A stretch of DNA of 64,000 nt from the NCBI GenBank assembly GCA_002077065.1, contig NAJO01000026.1, forward strand, positions 620,001-684,000, written 5' to 3'. Each line of letters starts with the position of its first letter. Within the stretch, counting starts at the first letter, position 1. The notes beneath the pieces are model-generated. The model worked only from the letters and a program-made list of their open reading frames with translations, had not been told where the DNA came from and did no database searches. Positions 1 through 11,466 of the stretch are shown piece after piece. A program made the position numbers and the translations under genes. Source of the DNA: Cryoendolithus antarcticus (lineage: Eukaryota > Ascomycota > Dothideomycetes > Cladosporiales > Cladosporiaceae).

Positions 1-221
1 GCTGCCGGTGGCGCCGCTGGAGGAGCTGCTGGAGGTGCCGCGGAGGAGGCGAAGCCAGAGGAGAAGGAGGAGGGTGAGTTTACCCGTCTTGTCGTTGCGT
101 TGTGGAGGACTGGAATGGACGAAGCGAGTAGAGGAATGAGAGGAGTTATGTGTGCTAACGGATTTGTGTCACAGAGAAGGAAGAGTCCGACGAGGACATG
201 GGTTTCGGCCTCTTCGACTAA
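1..221 (+). CDS. 60S acidic ribosomal stalk protein P1/P2, 3' end only
   Basis: The gene enters from the left edge. Seen: exon 1-73 encodes an Ala/Gly hinge followed by Glu/Lys residues. A GTGAGT...ACAG intron spans 74-174. Exon 175-221 completes the invariant stalk tail ESDEDMGFGLFD and a TAA stop. Known: this C-terminal peptide is shared by eukaryotic P0, P1 and P2. It recruits elongation factors to the ribosomal GTPase centre. Inferred: the Ala/Gly hinge directly before the acidic tail favours P1 or P2 over P0, but the fold domain lies outside the window, so P1 and P2 cannot be separated. An intron inside the acidic tail is typical of compact fungal stalk genes. The gene is convergent with SOG2. 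Confidence 0.9.
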
Positions 222-842
222 GCGCTCGGTTTCGAATCGACAAGGTCACGGTGGAAATTGCTGGCAGATCACGCAGGTTACTGGCCGGCAGCACGGAGTA
301 ATGTGTATCGTTGCAGCCAACGCAAGCTAGACCATGCCAATACAATCGCCGCTGCACGACCAAACTCCATCACCTGTTCAGGTCTTTCATTCCGCGGATA
401 CTTTGTGAATCATTCTCATCCGTGGCATCTCGATTGATTCAATGGCTGGTTAGACGTCGCCGTCCCTATCATACAACGTGCTCTCTCCCCTAAGCACTGT
501 AGCCTGCCAATCCTAATATGGTCTGCGCCATGTACTGCCATATGCCACGACATCTCTGTGAGAGCGGGCGACCACTCTAATGTTACAAGCGCAATCCTCC
601 GTATGCACCATCATTCATCGGCCGTTCAATGCGTGCTCCCATCTCATGAACCAAGCGAGCAAGCAATGCCCTGCAAATGCACCAACTCAACCCAATCACA
701 CTCAGCGCCCACCAAAAGTGCCTCGCATCGTTGATACGCCCTCTGCAGATCCAGGTTTGCAGCATGCCATTCTGCTGCTGCTGCTGCTGCCGCCGCCGCC
801 GCCGTCGCACAAAATCATCACGTAACCTCACGCACGAAATAC
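222..842. other. intergenic, between convergent gene ends
   Basis: This stretch holds the 3' flanks of the stalk-protein gene and SOG2. A possible last exon of SOG2 could lie near 700-790 on the minus strand (see SOG2). The only repeat seen is the trinucleotide tract at 772-804. Confidence 0.5.
772..804. repeat. (CTG)6(CCG)5 trinucleotide microsatellite
   Basis: Six CTG units are followed directly by five CCG units. Read on the minus strand this is CGG then CAG, so it would encode Arg then Gln if it belonged to a last exon of SOG2. It may simply be a 3' flank microsatellite. Confidence 0.85.
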
Positions 843-3800
843 TCACCTCAGGTTCGAATTCCCACCCGCATCTCTCCTCAGCCCTCCCGCACTCGCGCTC
901 CCACCTCCCTCCCCCCTAGTCCCCGGAAACGCAGGTCCCAGAATCGTATCACCCCTGTCATGCTGCGCCATGCCCAACGTACCTCTCACATCCGTAAAGC
1001 GTAAGTCCGTAGCGGACTGCGTCGCTTGCGGCAGCTGCGTAATGTGCGGCGGTAGTGCTCCCGGGGTGTTGGTCATTTGATAAGGCATGCGGAGGATGTT
1101 GTGCATGTCTCGGATTCCGCCGCCAAGTAAGGCGGGCCCGCCTTGGAAGGAGTAGTCGTTCTGCATCTGCACTGTACTTGCTGAAGGTACTAGACTCGCT
1201 TGTGCTGCGGTGCCGAGGGCGGCTGCGAGCGGTGTGGCGTAGGTGCCTCCTCCTGCTGTCAAAGGGCCGGGGGGTATGGCGTGGGAAGAGGTTGTGGTGA
1301 TTGAGAGGCTTGGTGGGAGCGGGTTCGAAGAAGCGTGCAGCCGCATGTGTTGCTGATACAGCGGCGAGGATGAAATGATTTTCGAAGCCTCCTTGAGGCA
1401 GCGCTGTAGCGGTCGCATGACGCGCCGCACGGCCGTGATGTCTATTCTGTTCTGGGCCAGGATCTTGACTTCGGAGGCGAGGTCTGTCCAGGTCTGCGGA
1501 ACGTTAGTGTTGGGGTGATGGAGACATGCACTTGGTAGCGGATTTGGGACCGCGGGTTTTGGGATTCGTGCTGGCGAAGGGATTGGGGAAGGAGTACGTG
1601 AATGTGCTCGGGCGAGGGGGAGGTGCTTCTGGTACGCAATAGGTCTGTGACGCAGAAACACCGTGGGGGCTTTGGTATACTACTTCCGCGGCCGAACGGG
1701 CTCACAACTCGGGCGCAACAGAGCAGGGGGAGGTTTAGGAGAAGGGGAGTAATTTACCGAAACGAAGGCGTCGCACAGCAGCCAGAAATCTCGCTGCTTG
1801 CGTACACCCGGATCTTTCAACCTCAACGTCATCAGTCGATTGTGCAGCGCATCGTTCGCGCGTATAACCGTCTTGCATTTGTCGAGTGCGATAGTCCAGG
1901 CTGCTGCGACTTGACCGCGGCCGGCGGAAGTCTCGGCGTTCTCTCTCTGTTTCTTAAATTCTGCCAGGCAAAGCGGGAGATCTGAAAGGGCGAGCTCGCA
2001 GGCGCTGCGCAGCTTGAAGAAGATGCGCTCGAAGGCTAAATCACCTTCGTCGCTGTCTTCGGCTGCTGCGACGCTGCGGAGGGTGTTGCTACGTGATGGT
2101 AATGAAGTATTGAATGAGCCACCAGACCGAGGGGTCGTGGCGCTGAGTGATGATGCGCTGAGTGAAGTCATGGTGTTTGTGCGACTACTGGCGCTGCTGT
2201 TGAGCGGCACTGGAGGCGGCATGGTGCGAAGTGTGGCATTGCTGCTTGTGCTACGCAGGATTGTGTTGCCGCGGAGACGGCGGCTGGTGATTGGTCTAGG
2301 CTGCGTGGGTGTGACAGTCTTTGTGCTCCAAGCTTGAGACGCTCGCAGACGCTTCTCCGGCGGCCGAATCACAACCATGAAGCCAAGCACCTTGCAGATG
2401 TTGCGCGCTTCGAGCATTGTCATGTAGACTTGATGAAGCAAGCAGCGAATGAAGAGTGGCTCGACGCTGGTCACGATCTTCTGCACGCTGCCCTTCAGCT
2501 CTCTCACGACCATCTCGTAGGCTTTCAAGGTACTACACGCGACCGAAACGAGTCCTTTGAGCGCCGCAGGTTGTGAGTCTTCAGTCACACGCCCGATGTG
2601 CTGGTCGAGTCCATCGTGATGATCCCCGGCTGTGAACAATTGGCGCTCCAACATCGTCTTCTTCGGTGTTGACGCCTTCAAGCCACGAGCTACGTGCCCG
2701 ATCGAGCGATGCAGCTCATGGAGAATATAGCTCAGCCGCTTTGTCGCTTGTAGACCCGTGACAGGTGACAAGCCCTGAGACTTCGCGGCTGGCAACGGCT
2801 TGGGTGTGGGTCCGCGATCAAAGCGATCGTCCACTGGGCTGTTCGCGCGCGAGGACGCCGCGCTTGTTGCAGTGGACACACTGCGGTACAGCGAAGACAT
2901 GCTAGCCTTGCGCGAGGTGGGTGGTCGAACCGTCGCAGTGCTCGAGCGAGCCGAGGCTTGGCCACTCATTTCGTTGACGGCACTCAGATCAAGCGTGTTG
3001 CTAACGTTGCGCTTGCTTGGCACGAAGCCTTGTCGACGTGCACGCAGGCTGGCGGTACTCGACACTGTCTCACTACGGCTGCGGGAGAAGTCGCCCCCGG
3101 ACGTGAGCAGAGGTGCGATGCCGGGACGTCTGCTTTGAAGGCCGAGACTGCCGAGCGTTTGCGATGTGATGCGTGCGTGCGAGCGGGATGGGATTGGTGG
3201 TACATTATTGGGTGGTGAAGGTCCAGTGTTGAAGTCTGGGAGAGCATCGATGCCGCTGATACTTGGGCGTACTGGGAAGCGTCCACCGAAGCCGCGCTTC
3301 ACTGGACGTGGTGTCTCAACGTTGCTCTCACTCGTATCGCTCTCCCCGCCATTCATCATCCTCTCGCGGAGTGCAGCCTGCTTGAGGAACCTCTTCACCT
3401 GCTGACACACATCCTTCTCCTTCTCAGTTTCAAGCGACACAGTGCTCCCATCCATCGACTGCGCGAATACTTCCGGTGGCGGAAACTCGATCGGATTCTC
3501 GTCAAACTTCAACTTGCTCAGACTCGTCATCTCTCCAAGCGAGAGCGGAAGCCGCGTGATCTTGTTTCTCGCCACAGCCAAGAATTTCAGCGAAGTCATG
3601 CGCTTGATGCCTTCCGGAATCGCCACAATGCGATTTTTGCTGATGTCCAGAATCTCCAGCTTCGACAGCTGCAGAATCGCCTCGGGGAAGTTGCGCAGCC
3701 CATTCCATCGCAGGTTCAGGTAGCGCAAGCGGTCGCAATGGACGATTTGCGTAGGCACATTGATTGTTGGATTGTGCGACAGCGCCAATCGCTCGACTTT

Positions 3801-4058
3801 GTCCCTGATCAAGCCCACGACCTCAACTGGCAGATCCCGAATGTTCTTGTGGCTGAGATCGAGTGTAACGCCGGAGTGTGCATCGCGCGGAAAGTCGCCT
3901 GAACTCGTAGTGACCACACGCGCGAGGTGCTCATCGTCAATATCCAGCTCTTTCTTGACGAAGGCTATGATGTCTGCGGCGGCCATAAAAGGGCGGCCGT
4001 CGGATGAGCCTCCGGTGTCTGAAGCCATTGCATTCTGCGCTGTCGCGTGCGCAGTCAT
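843..4058 (-). CDS. SOG2: Sog2-like leucine-rich-repeat protein of the RAM network
   Basis: About 983 aa in two exons: 4058-1758 and 1493-843, with a 264-bp GTAAAT...GCAG intron. Seen: near residues 60-190 there are successive leucine-rich repeats (for example LRYLNLRWNGLRNFPEAIL). A Ser-rich disordered stretch follows, then a helical Sog2 domain whose end (FWLLCDAFVS) joins TWTDLASEVK across the intron. Known: Sog2 binds the Cbk1/Orb6 NDR-kinase pathway (RAM), which controls polarity and cell separation. Start: the ATG at 4058 just precedes conserved sequence; the frame continues open upstream but looks like 5' UTR. Odd: the TGA stop at 843-845 overlaps a perfect donor (AG/GTGAGT), so the true C-terminus may lie in a further exon. 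The gene is divergent from the lipoate ligase. Confidence 0.85.
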
Positions 4059-4432
4059 GCAATGTGGTGGTGGTGGAGCGGAACTGTCTGGCGACGGTGA
4101 GGTGAAAGGGTCAGCCAGGAGGGTGTAGAAGATAGGCTGCCATGGTCGCTGCGGGCGTGTTTGAGATGCGTGTGAAGTTGCATCAACTGAAGCGTGCCTG
4201 TGGACCCCTAGACGCAGCGTACCTGACGCTAGTGTCGGCACCGGGCTGGCACCACCAGCGCGTCGTGGGCGAATCCTGGCTTGCACATGCTTGATCGCCG
4301 GTCTTGTCGCTCTTGTGTCTTCTTCCTATCACATTCAGCTTCACTCGAGTGGTTTGCACTATCGACGCAGGTGTCGTTGTTGGTTTCCTGGCAGCCTAGT
4401 CGTCGGTCACGTGCTTCTGGAACAATGCCTCG
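4059..4432. promoter_or_regulatory. divergent promoter region SOG2 / lipoate ligase
   Basis: A 374-bp head-to-head spacer. A palindromic CACGTG (E-box type) sits at 4408-4413, shortly before the lipoate-ligase ATG. Whether it is used is inference. Confidence 0.35.
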
Positions 4433-5739
4433 ATGAAACTACCTCCAATTGTGCTTCGGGGGCCATCAGGCACATCAGCATGGAGACAAGTGACCAAATC
4501 AGCTAGTTTCCGGCCACATAGTCGTCTCCTCCACACCGCGCGACCTTGTCAGAGCGATGTAAAATCCTACATCTCCTCCTCCCACTCCCCTCAGCTCAAC
4601 CTGTCCCTCGAACACCACCTCCTGTCCCACTCCCACCCGGACTCCACAATCCTCTTCCTCTACCGCAACCGCCCAAGCATCATCATCGGCCGAAACCAAA
4701 ACCCCTGGCTAGAAACCAACCTATCTCTGCTCCGAGATGCCTCATCCCTGGGGATCTCCGAACCCGTTGAGCTTGTGCGTAGACGAAGCGGAGGCGGCAC
4801 AGTCTTCCACGACCTAGGAAATGTCAACTGGACCGTCATCTGCCCTTCCGCAGACTTCACGCGAGACAAGCATGCCGAGATGGTTGTGCGAGCTCTACGG
4901 TCGCTTGGGGTGGCGCGGGCGAGGGTGAACGAACGGCATGACATCGTCCTCGATCAAGGCACTGAACCGTCCCCTGCGGATCCAGATGACACGCACGTCA
5001 CGTCTTTCGCGAGCAAAGATGTCACGCCACTCAAGGTCTCCGGGTCTGCTTATAAGCTTACTAGGGGAAGGGCACTGCATCACGGTACCTGTCTACTGTC
5101 AAGTCCAAATCTGGGAGTGATTCCGAGATTGCTGCGGAGTCCAGCGAAGGGCTTCATGTCTGCTAGAGGCGTCGAGAGCGTGAGCTCACCAGTAGGGAAC
5201 CTGGAGTTGGAAGTGAAGGACTTCATGCAGGCTGTGCAGCGGGAGTTCGGCAGGATGTACGGCAGTCCGACGGGAATGGAGGTGGAGGACCTAGAAGAGG
5301 GATGGGCTGACAGAAATGGCGTTGTCGAGGGTATCAGGGAGCTAGAGGTATGTTACGTCGCCCACAGATCACTACATAAGACGGTTTCTAACGTTGTGCT
5401 CCGGTGTAGTCACCCGAATGGACCTTCCTCCAAACACCACAATTCACATTTTCATCTACGGCCCTTCCCGGCAAGGGTTCCAACGCTTCTGCGATGCTCG
5501 ATCCCGCAACAGCCTCCATCGATCTTACAGTCCGGTATGGCGCCATCACGACTGCGGAAATCCTGCTCCGCAGCACGACTGGCCCGACTTTGGCCAAGGG
5601 CGACTCGCTAACCGGCCGGCGCGTACACGAGATCACAGACTGGCAACAAGCTTTATCTGCGCCGGCAGACGCTTCATTTGCCACGTCCTGGGAGAAGACG
5701 GCTAGCTGGCTCAGCAAGATTCTACCGAGCATTGCATGA
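4433..5739 (+). CDS. AIM22: lipoate-protein ligase A family, mitochondrial
   Basis: Exons 4433-5347 and 5410-5739, joined in phase 0 (CTAGAG/GTATGT ... TAG/TCACCC), give 414 aa. Seen: an N-terminus rich in Arg and Ser with few acids fits a mitochondrial presequence. The biotin/lipoate ligase core carries RRRSGGGTVFHDLGN near residues 110-125 and KVSGSAYKLTRGRALHHG near 200, which are the lipoyl-AMP binding motifs. Exon 2 carries the small C-terminal accessory domain. Known: yeast Aim22/Lip3 is needed for lipoylation of the 2-oxoacid dehydrogenases and Gcv3. The stop lies 22 bp from the stop of the convergent dihydrofolate synthase. The exact initiator is uncertain because several in-frame ATGs are available. 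Confidence 0.88.
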
Positions 5740-5761
5740 AGTCAAGGCGCGCACTCACGCT

Positions 5762-7210
5762 TCAGCCTTTTTCAGCCCGACGAACGAGCTTGAGCACATC
5801 CCCGACCAGGTACAGACTGCCAGCGATAATGAGTGGCCCGCCATTGGAGGCCTGACAGGCGGCTTTGAGTCCGCTCTCGACATCCGCACCAAGCGATTGC
5901 CGTTGGCCGGACTCCGCGTCATTTCTGTTCGTGACCTCCCGCACAGCCTGCGACACTTTTTCCGCAGACATTGCTTTGACCCATGGCATGCCATCGACCT
6001 CGCCAAACTCGACTGTGAGTACATCGTCCACTGTCTCTACACCAAACCCCTTGATCAAAGCAGCTACATCTTTGGTGCTGCTGGCGGCGAGGACCCAGGT
6101 CCTGCGCTTTGCGTCTGGGAAGCGGGTTTCGGTGGTCTCGCGGAGTGCTAGCGCGGCCTCTGCGTTGTGCGCACCGTCCAGCAGTACGGGCTCTGCACGG
6201 CCTGTGAGGGCGGTGAGAGAGAGCATCTGACTTCTACCTGGGTTCTTGATTTGCGAAGGAACGGCGAGGAGGGACTGGACGAGTGCAGCGTAGTGAGGGA
6301 GAAGTCTCAATTCCGAAGGAAGAGCCGAAGACTTGGGAATGCGCTTTAGTTTCTGGAGAGCCAACCATGTCGAACGAAAGGCCAGGATCGCATTGGCGCG
6401 CTCGTGTGTTCCGAGGGCTGTGGGCAAGTCGAAGTCTGCACTAGCGGTGTCTCCTGAGGCTGTTCTGGACGCAGAGAAATGCACTGGTAGGCCCACGTCA
6501 GTGGTTCCGAACTCGGTCCGAAAGCTGGACACATCAGCTCCGACCTCATTCGCTACTGTTTCGAACACCTCCGCGACCTCGACCTGTACACCAGCACCAT
6601 ACACAGCCGGTACGCCCTTCTTCATAATCCCTGCCTTCTCTCTCGCGATCGCGGCCAGGCTATCGCCAAGCCACTCCTGGTGATCGAGCGAGATAGACGC
6701 AAGCGTTGTCACCAATGGCTTCGCTCGCGCGGGCGCTTCCTTACCTGATGCCGGTTCTAGTGGATCAACAGGTTGGCCCAGAACGTTAGTCGCATCAAGT
6801 CTGCCACCCATACCGACCTCCACGACCGCAATATCGACCTTGGCGTTCGTGAATAGCTTGAACGCAGTTGCCGTCAGTACCTCAAACTCGCTCGCGCCGA
6901 TGCCGCCTCCAGCATTTTGGCCTTTGAGCTTGCTTTCAATCCGCTTGAATTCCCCTTCGTCGACCACCTTGCCGTCGATAGTGATGCAGTCCCAACGATC
7001 GATGAGATGAGGGCTAGTGAATCTGCCATGCGAGATTTGCTTTTGATTAAGGTGAGTGCGGTAGAACGAGGCGTTGTAAGCTTCTAGCATGGCTGAGATG
7101 TAAGTGCAGATCGAGCCTTTGCCGTTGGTGCCTGCCACGTGGATGGCGGGCCAGGGGAGGGGAGCAGTGGCGAGGAGACGAGAGATGCGGGAGAGGCCTG
7201 GTGTGATCAT
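5762..7210 (-). CDS. FOL3: dihydrofolate synthase / folylpolyglutamate synthase family
   Basis: A 482-aa single exon. Seen: the ATP-binding P-loop (HVAGTNGKGS) at about residues 24-33, then FTSPHLIDRWDCI, the Mg/ATP region VVEVGMGGRLDATN, LDHQEWLGDS and LLDGAHNAEA (C-terminal Rossmann-like ligase domain). Known: Mur-ligase-like enzymes add glutamate to dihydropteroate (Fol3) or extend folate polyglutamate (Met7). Inferred: the short N-terminus, starting directly at MITPGLSRISRLL with no mitochondrial presequence, and the RWDCI motif fit Fol3 better than Met7. Convergent with the lipoate ligase and divergent from the unknown gene at 7658. Confidence 0.88.
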   Translation of the reverse strand: MITPGLSRISRLLATAPLPWPAIHVAGTNGKGSICTYISAMLEAYNASFYRTHLNQKQISHGRFTSPHLIDRWDCITIDGKVVDEGEFKRIESKLKGQNAGGGIGASEFEVLTATAFKLFTNAKVDIAVVEVGMGGRLDATNVLGQPVDPLEPASGKEAPARAKPLVTTLASISLDHQEWLGDSLAAIAREKAGIMKKGVPAVYGAGVQVEVAEVFETVANEVGADVSSFRTEFGTTDVGLPVHFSASRTASGDTASADFDLPTALGTHERANAILAFRSTWLALQKLKRIPKSSALPSELRLLPHYAALVQSLLAVPSQIKNPGRSQMLSLTALTGRAEPVLLDGAHNAEAALALRETTETRFPDAKRRTWVLAASSTKDVAALIKGFGVETVDDVLTVEFGEVDGMPWVKAMSAEKVSQAVREVTNRNDAESGQRQSLGADVESGLKAACQASNGGPLIIAGSLYLVGDVLKLVRRAEKG

Positions 7211-7657
7211 CTTGGGATCTTTTGGCGCTTAGGCAATGCGGATGCTATTATCAGGATCTAAGAGTGCCTCTCCGAACCGGATCGCCAGTGCTCGACCTCA
7301 TCATCGAGCCCATTCTCGGATCCATGATGCACAATCAAGGGGTACCATGTCCACAGCACTCCGACTGGCTGAACGAGCGGCGTGGAAATATCGATGTCGA
7401 TGGCTGAGCTGTCACATGTAAGGATTGTAAGTGAAGCATGCAGGTCGCACGTGCCATCGCATTAGCGCGCGGAGCGGACCGACGGCTCCTCAAAAGTCAA
7501 GCGTGGCGGCTGAACGAGGCAACGCGACGACGGACAATTATTGACGATTCAATAGCAACATCTCCACTCCACCCTTTGCATCTTCAATCTCCCCTCATTG
7601 CGGTCGCGTAGCTGGTCTAACACCGCCGCTCCCTTTTCCCCCGCCCACACCGCAGCC
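7211..7657. promoter_or_regulatory. divergent promoter region
   Basis: A 447-bp spacer. It holds a CACGTG at 7448-7453 and a pyrimidine-rich stretch (about 7560-7655) running up to the 7658 ATG, the usual look of a fungal 5' UTR. No ORF worth calling. Confidence 0.35.
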
Positions 7658-9441
7658 ATGGGTCTCCCGTAAGCTGACCCCCCATCCTCACTTTGCGCGG
7701 CGCGTAGCCTCCCATTGAGCGAGTCATATCCGCGAATATTGCTGACAACATATCTCGTAGTATGTGGACCGATCCCGACGACAAGGTCAACAAGCCTGCA
7801 GCGATTAAGACCGACCCCACAGCAGCAGCTCGCTCCTCAATCCGCCGGCGGCCCTCCATACATGGCCCGCGGGGCGGGTCGCGACGCGAAACAACACGTG
7901 CTTTCGCGCCTCGTCTCGAGCGCTCGCCGCCGCCAGCGTTGGGTGCCAGAACTTCACGTCCGCTCGGTCCAGGTGCTTCGCGCTTCACTCGTCGCAATGG
8001 GCGCGCCGGCGTGCCCCCAATCTCGACCTTGCTGGAGTCAGCTGACCGCGAGCGGCGATATCGTGATCCGCCGATTGTCGTGCGGGCTTACAGTCAAGGG
8101 GGGAATGAGACACAGGCGCTAGACTCGAGTCTCGCGCGACTGAGGGAGCAGACTGAGCGGCTATCGAGGCGGGCTGATAATCTGGCTGCGAGCTTGAGGG
8201 CGCAGGGTGAACTGCACGATGAGGAGGCTACGGAGAGGGAGCTGGCGCGTATAGATGCGCGGATACAGGCGAGCTCGGATAGGATCAGGCAGCTAAGTGA
8301 GCGGCATAGGAGGCAACCGGGAACGTGGGACTTCCACATGCTCACTCCGCCAGATGGGGCGGCTGGGGAAGAGGCTTCGGCACCAGCAAGGGGGACCGTC
8401 TCAACTCCACCCGTCGAGCCGGTCCTCTTGCAAGCGCCCGGGCAACCTGACATTCTTTACTATCCGGATCCCGTTCTCGCCGCACCGCCTCGATCCCACC
8501 ACCCGCTCTCTCGCTCCTGGCAGCCTTCCTCGCCCCTACCAGTGGACGGTCTCGGCGATCGCAACCGCAGTCCCACGCCAGCAGCAGACACCTGGGACAT
8601 TATGCGTAGCACCATCGCTCCAGACACCACCCTCCCATCAGCAAGCAGCAGCTTCACTAGCGCCGCCGCAAGCGCCTCTTTCAGCGCAAACGGCAGCACA
8701 GAGTCTTCCCCCCTCTCTGCCAGCAGCAGCCCCGCCTCCTCGGCCATCGATCCAATGGAAGACCTCCAAGGCGAAGCCGACTCAGACTCCTGCGGCTCTT
8801 CCTCAATGGACGAAGAGGACGAAGAAGTCTCCCTGCTCGCCCACTCCGCGACTTTCGCCTTGCATCTCTACAATATGGAATCAGAAACTAGAGCAGGCCA
8901 AGCGCGCATATCCTACCACAGACGCCTACAAAGCGAACAAGGGACGCGCTTCACGATCGGCCACGAAGGCCATAGCGTAGACATCGGCTTCCGTCTCATC
9001 GAGGAAGCGCTGCGCACGGAATCTGGCCGCGAACGCCTATCCCTCATCGGCAGCGCCGAGCCCGGACACGCCGAACTCGCCGCCGAGCGCGCACTCCGCC
9101 TCCGTACCGAGCGCGCCGCCGACCTCGCCTTGGACGCCCTGGCCGCATCTCGCAACTACATCGACACTCGCCCCGCCATCGCGCCGCCCAGACGCACGCG
9201 AGAAGCTGCTCTAGCCGAGGAGGATGAGAGGGCGCGTTCGATTGTCGAGCAGACGGAAGTGCTGAGCGATGAGACGGATTTGGATGCTATGAGGCGGGTT
9301 GTGGAGCGGTTGGCGCAGAGGGACGATGTGCCTGAGGAGTGGTGGGTGAGTATGGGGTTGAATTTTGCGGGGAGGGGGAGTGGGAGTGAGGGCAGGAGGG
9401 AACGGATTGAGGAGAGAGTTGGGGAGGCGGCGAGGCTGTAG
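7658..9441 (+). CDS. unrecognised 563-aa protein, disordered with a central coiled coil
   Basis: I do not recognise this protein. Seen: a tiny first exon (7658-7668, coding for Met-Gly-Leu and part of Pro) is followed by a GTAAGC...CGTAG intron (7669-7760), then one long exon 7761-9441. Residues 1-110 are basic and Pro/Arg/Ser-rich. About 115-180 form a heptad-like helix with many Leu, Arg, Glu and Ala. About 240-360 are Ser/Ala-rich with an acidic patch (MDEEDEEVSLLAH). The last 200 residues are helix-rich and acidic, with repeated Ala-Glu-Arg runs. There is no signal peptide or membrane segment. The open frame, in-phase 11-nt exon and strong codon bias support a real gene. Function unknown; a scaffold or nuclear role would be a guess. 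Confidence 0.7.
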
Positions 9442-10128
9442 GTGGTCTTGATATTGAGGAACGTCAATATGCTCATCGGGAGAGTGAGATGGGGGACTGG
9501 CTGGATGTGTATTGCTATGGAGCGGGAAGCGACAATCGGCATAGACCGACGAAAATTGAGAGGTTTGAAAAGTGTAACAATTATGATAGAACGAAGGCAT
9601 GCGAGTGACAAGAGAAGCGGACCACTCGAGCGGTTCTCAACGTTGACACTGCTTTTATATGTCACACCGCGATGTCTAATTAGTGGTACTTCGTGCAGTA
9701 GCTGGCGGGCGACATTGAAGGGAGCAATTGAGCAAAAGTGTACTGCGTGTGCCAAAGATGATATTCTTGCCTCTTATGCGATGCCCTGGCGATTGATGAA
9801 CACAAGACTCTCTACGAAATCTGAGGGCTTTTGACGCCGAGTCCTAACTTCGACATCCTTTCCAACCGCGAGCTGGAGCCCGGAAGTGATCACCTCCGGT
9901 ATGGACTTTGCCAGCGGTCAGCTACTACACCAAGTGCACAGCCAGCAGCCGGCCGGACGATCCGGCTCGCGGAACCCGCTCGTCAAGTGGCGCCTTCACT
10001 TATTTCATGCATCGCTTTCGGACCCATCATCAGGCTCCACAATTCGACAGCACTGTACAGATGCCCTCGGGCGGTGACTGCAAGTCGATTCACCCGACAG
10101 CCTCTTCACTCGAAAATGTCCCCAACAG
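9442..10128. other. intergenic, convergent 3' ends
   Basis: 687 bp between two convergent genes. ORFs up to about 130 codons are present on both strands, but they have no recognisable motif and overlap gene ends. I see no structured element. Confidence 0.4.
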
Positions 10129-11379
10129 CTACGCCGGGTTGAAATACCCATACGCGAAATCCGCTGCCGCTACCATCGCGGAATTCGTGCTGAATTGCTG
10201 ATAAATCACGCACTGCCCGTTGGAGAGCTGGAACGTGAATGCCGTGCTCGAGCTGTCGAACGCCGCCGCGTACAGACACGCGTAGAAGCTGCCTGGCGTG
10301 GTGGTCGAGCGCACGGAGCCCCCACTGCCGTTAGTCTGCCCGCAGCGGATCCCTATGGGCGTTCCGTCTGGAGCGGCGAAGTTCTGGCCGCAGGCGTTGT
10401 ATTGGACTACGCTTGTTGCTGTTGCGGGTACGGTTGACGAGACGGTCGTGGTCGTGGTTGTGGTGGTTGTGGTTGGGACGGTGCTGGAGGCTGTGGATAT
10501 GAGGATTGTGGTGGAGACGAGGGTCGTGGTCGTTGGGCTTGTCTGGGTGATTGTGGTGGAGACAATGGAGGTGGTTGTGGTGCTGGTAGTTGAGGTGGCG
10601 ACGACCTGCAGTGGCAGCTGTTAGATGTGTACGCCACGCTAGAGGGAGCACGTGAGACTTACGGAGAGGGTCTTTGGGGTCTCGATACAAGAGCACAGCG
10701 TAGAGATCTTCGAAGCAACGGCTGACTTTGTGAAACCGGCGCACGCTGTGTAGGCACTCTGAGCTTTGGTGTTTTTGGCGTAGCCGTGGCCGGTGGGCGA
10801 AGCAAGAGCAGCGGCGCGTTCTACTCGAGGTCAGTAAGTATCGCTGGGGTCTTGACGCACATCGACTACCGACCTTCAATTGCTGCAAAGAGCGTTGGCT
10901 CTGCGTCACGCTTGTAGAACGTTCCTGATCCTGTGATGATCGTGGTCGTCTGGGTCAATGTCGACACGATCGACGTTAGCGTCTGTGTAGTCGTCGTAGT
11001 AGCCGTTTCCGTCTCTATGGAAGTAACGGGCACAGTGGTGGTCGTCAAGTCACTCTCCGTGGAGGAGACAAGGACCGTGGGGGTCGCGGTGACGGAGCTA
11101 GACACCAGATCAATCAGCTAAGATTTGAGGCATGTTCGTCCTGAGAGGGAGCACTAACAAGGTCGTTGTCGAGGAGACTGTACTCGTGATTGTGTTCCAT
11201 TGCGTGCTTATAGTCTTTGTGGAAGCCGGGATAGGGTACCGCGATGTGCAGAAGGCTTGGAGGTAGTTGTTCTTGGAGAGCGGTAATAGTGCATTGTAGG
11301 GTGCCTTCGAGCACACGGCACCTGGTGCAGCGGAGACTAGCGATGCGAGGGAAACAACAGCGAAAAAAGTGGAATGCAT
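10129..11379 (-). CDS. secreted Thr/Ser-rich protein with small Cys-containing C-terminal domain
   Basis: Four exons: 11379-11159, 11097-10874, 10820-10663 and 10605-10129, all in phase, giving 359 aa. Seen: a signal peptide (MHSTFFAVVSLASLVSAAPG), then a Cys-bearing segment. Two long Thr/Ser/Val stretches follow, likely heavily O-glycosylated. Between them sits a helical piece (TACAGFTKSAVASKISTLCSC). The C-terminal domain of about 90 aa has spaced Cys residues (NACGQNF, GIRCGQTN, FYACLY, GQCVIY). Inferred: cell-wall or secreted protein. The C-terminal Cys pattern recalls fungal PAN/apple-like lectin modules, but the match is weak. A TATATA lies about 80 bp upstream. No GPI tail, so probably released. 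The exon structure rests on splice consensus only. Confidence 0.72.
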
Positions 11380-11459
11380 GATGCGTGAGTGGAGTGGAGT
11401 AGAAGAGATGTGTTGCTGCGAGTAGTCATGACCATAGCCCGAGGGCCTCTTACCGTGCA

Positions 11460-11466
11460 TATATAA
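11460..11466 (-). promoter_or_regulatory. putative TATA box of the secreted protein gene
   Basis: A TATATA stretch about 80 bp upstream of the ATG at 11379. Position and sequence fit; no other support. Confidence 0.35.

Noticed and set aside
10298..10624. Val-rich plus-strand ORF
   Set aside because: Antisense of the Thr-repeat exon of the secreted protein.
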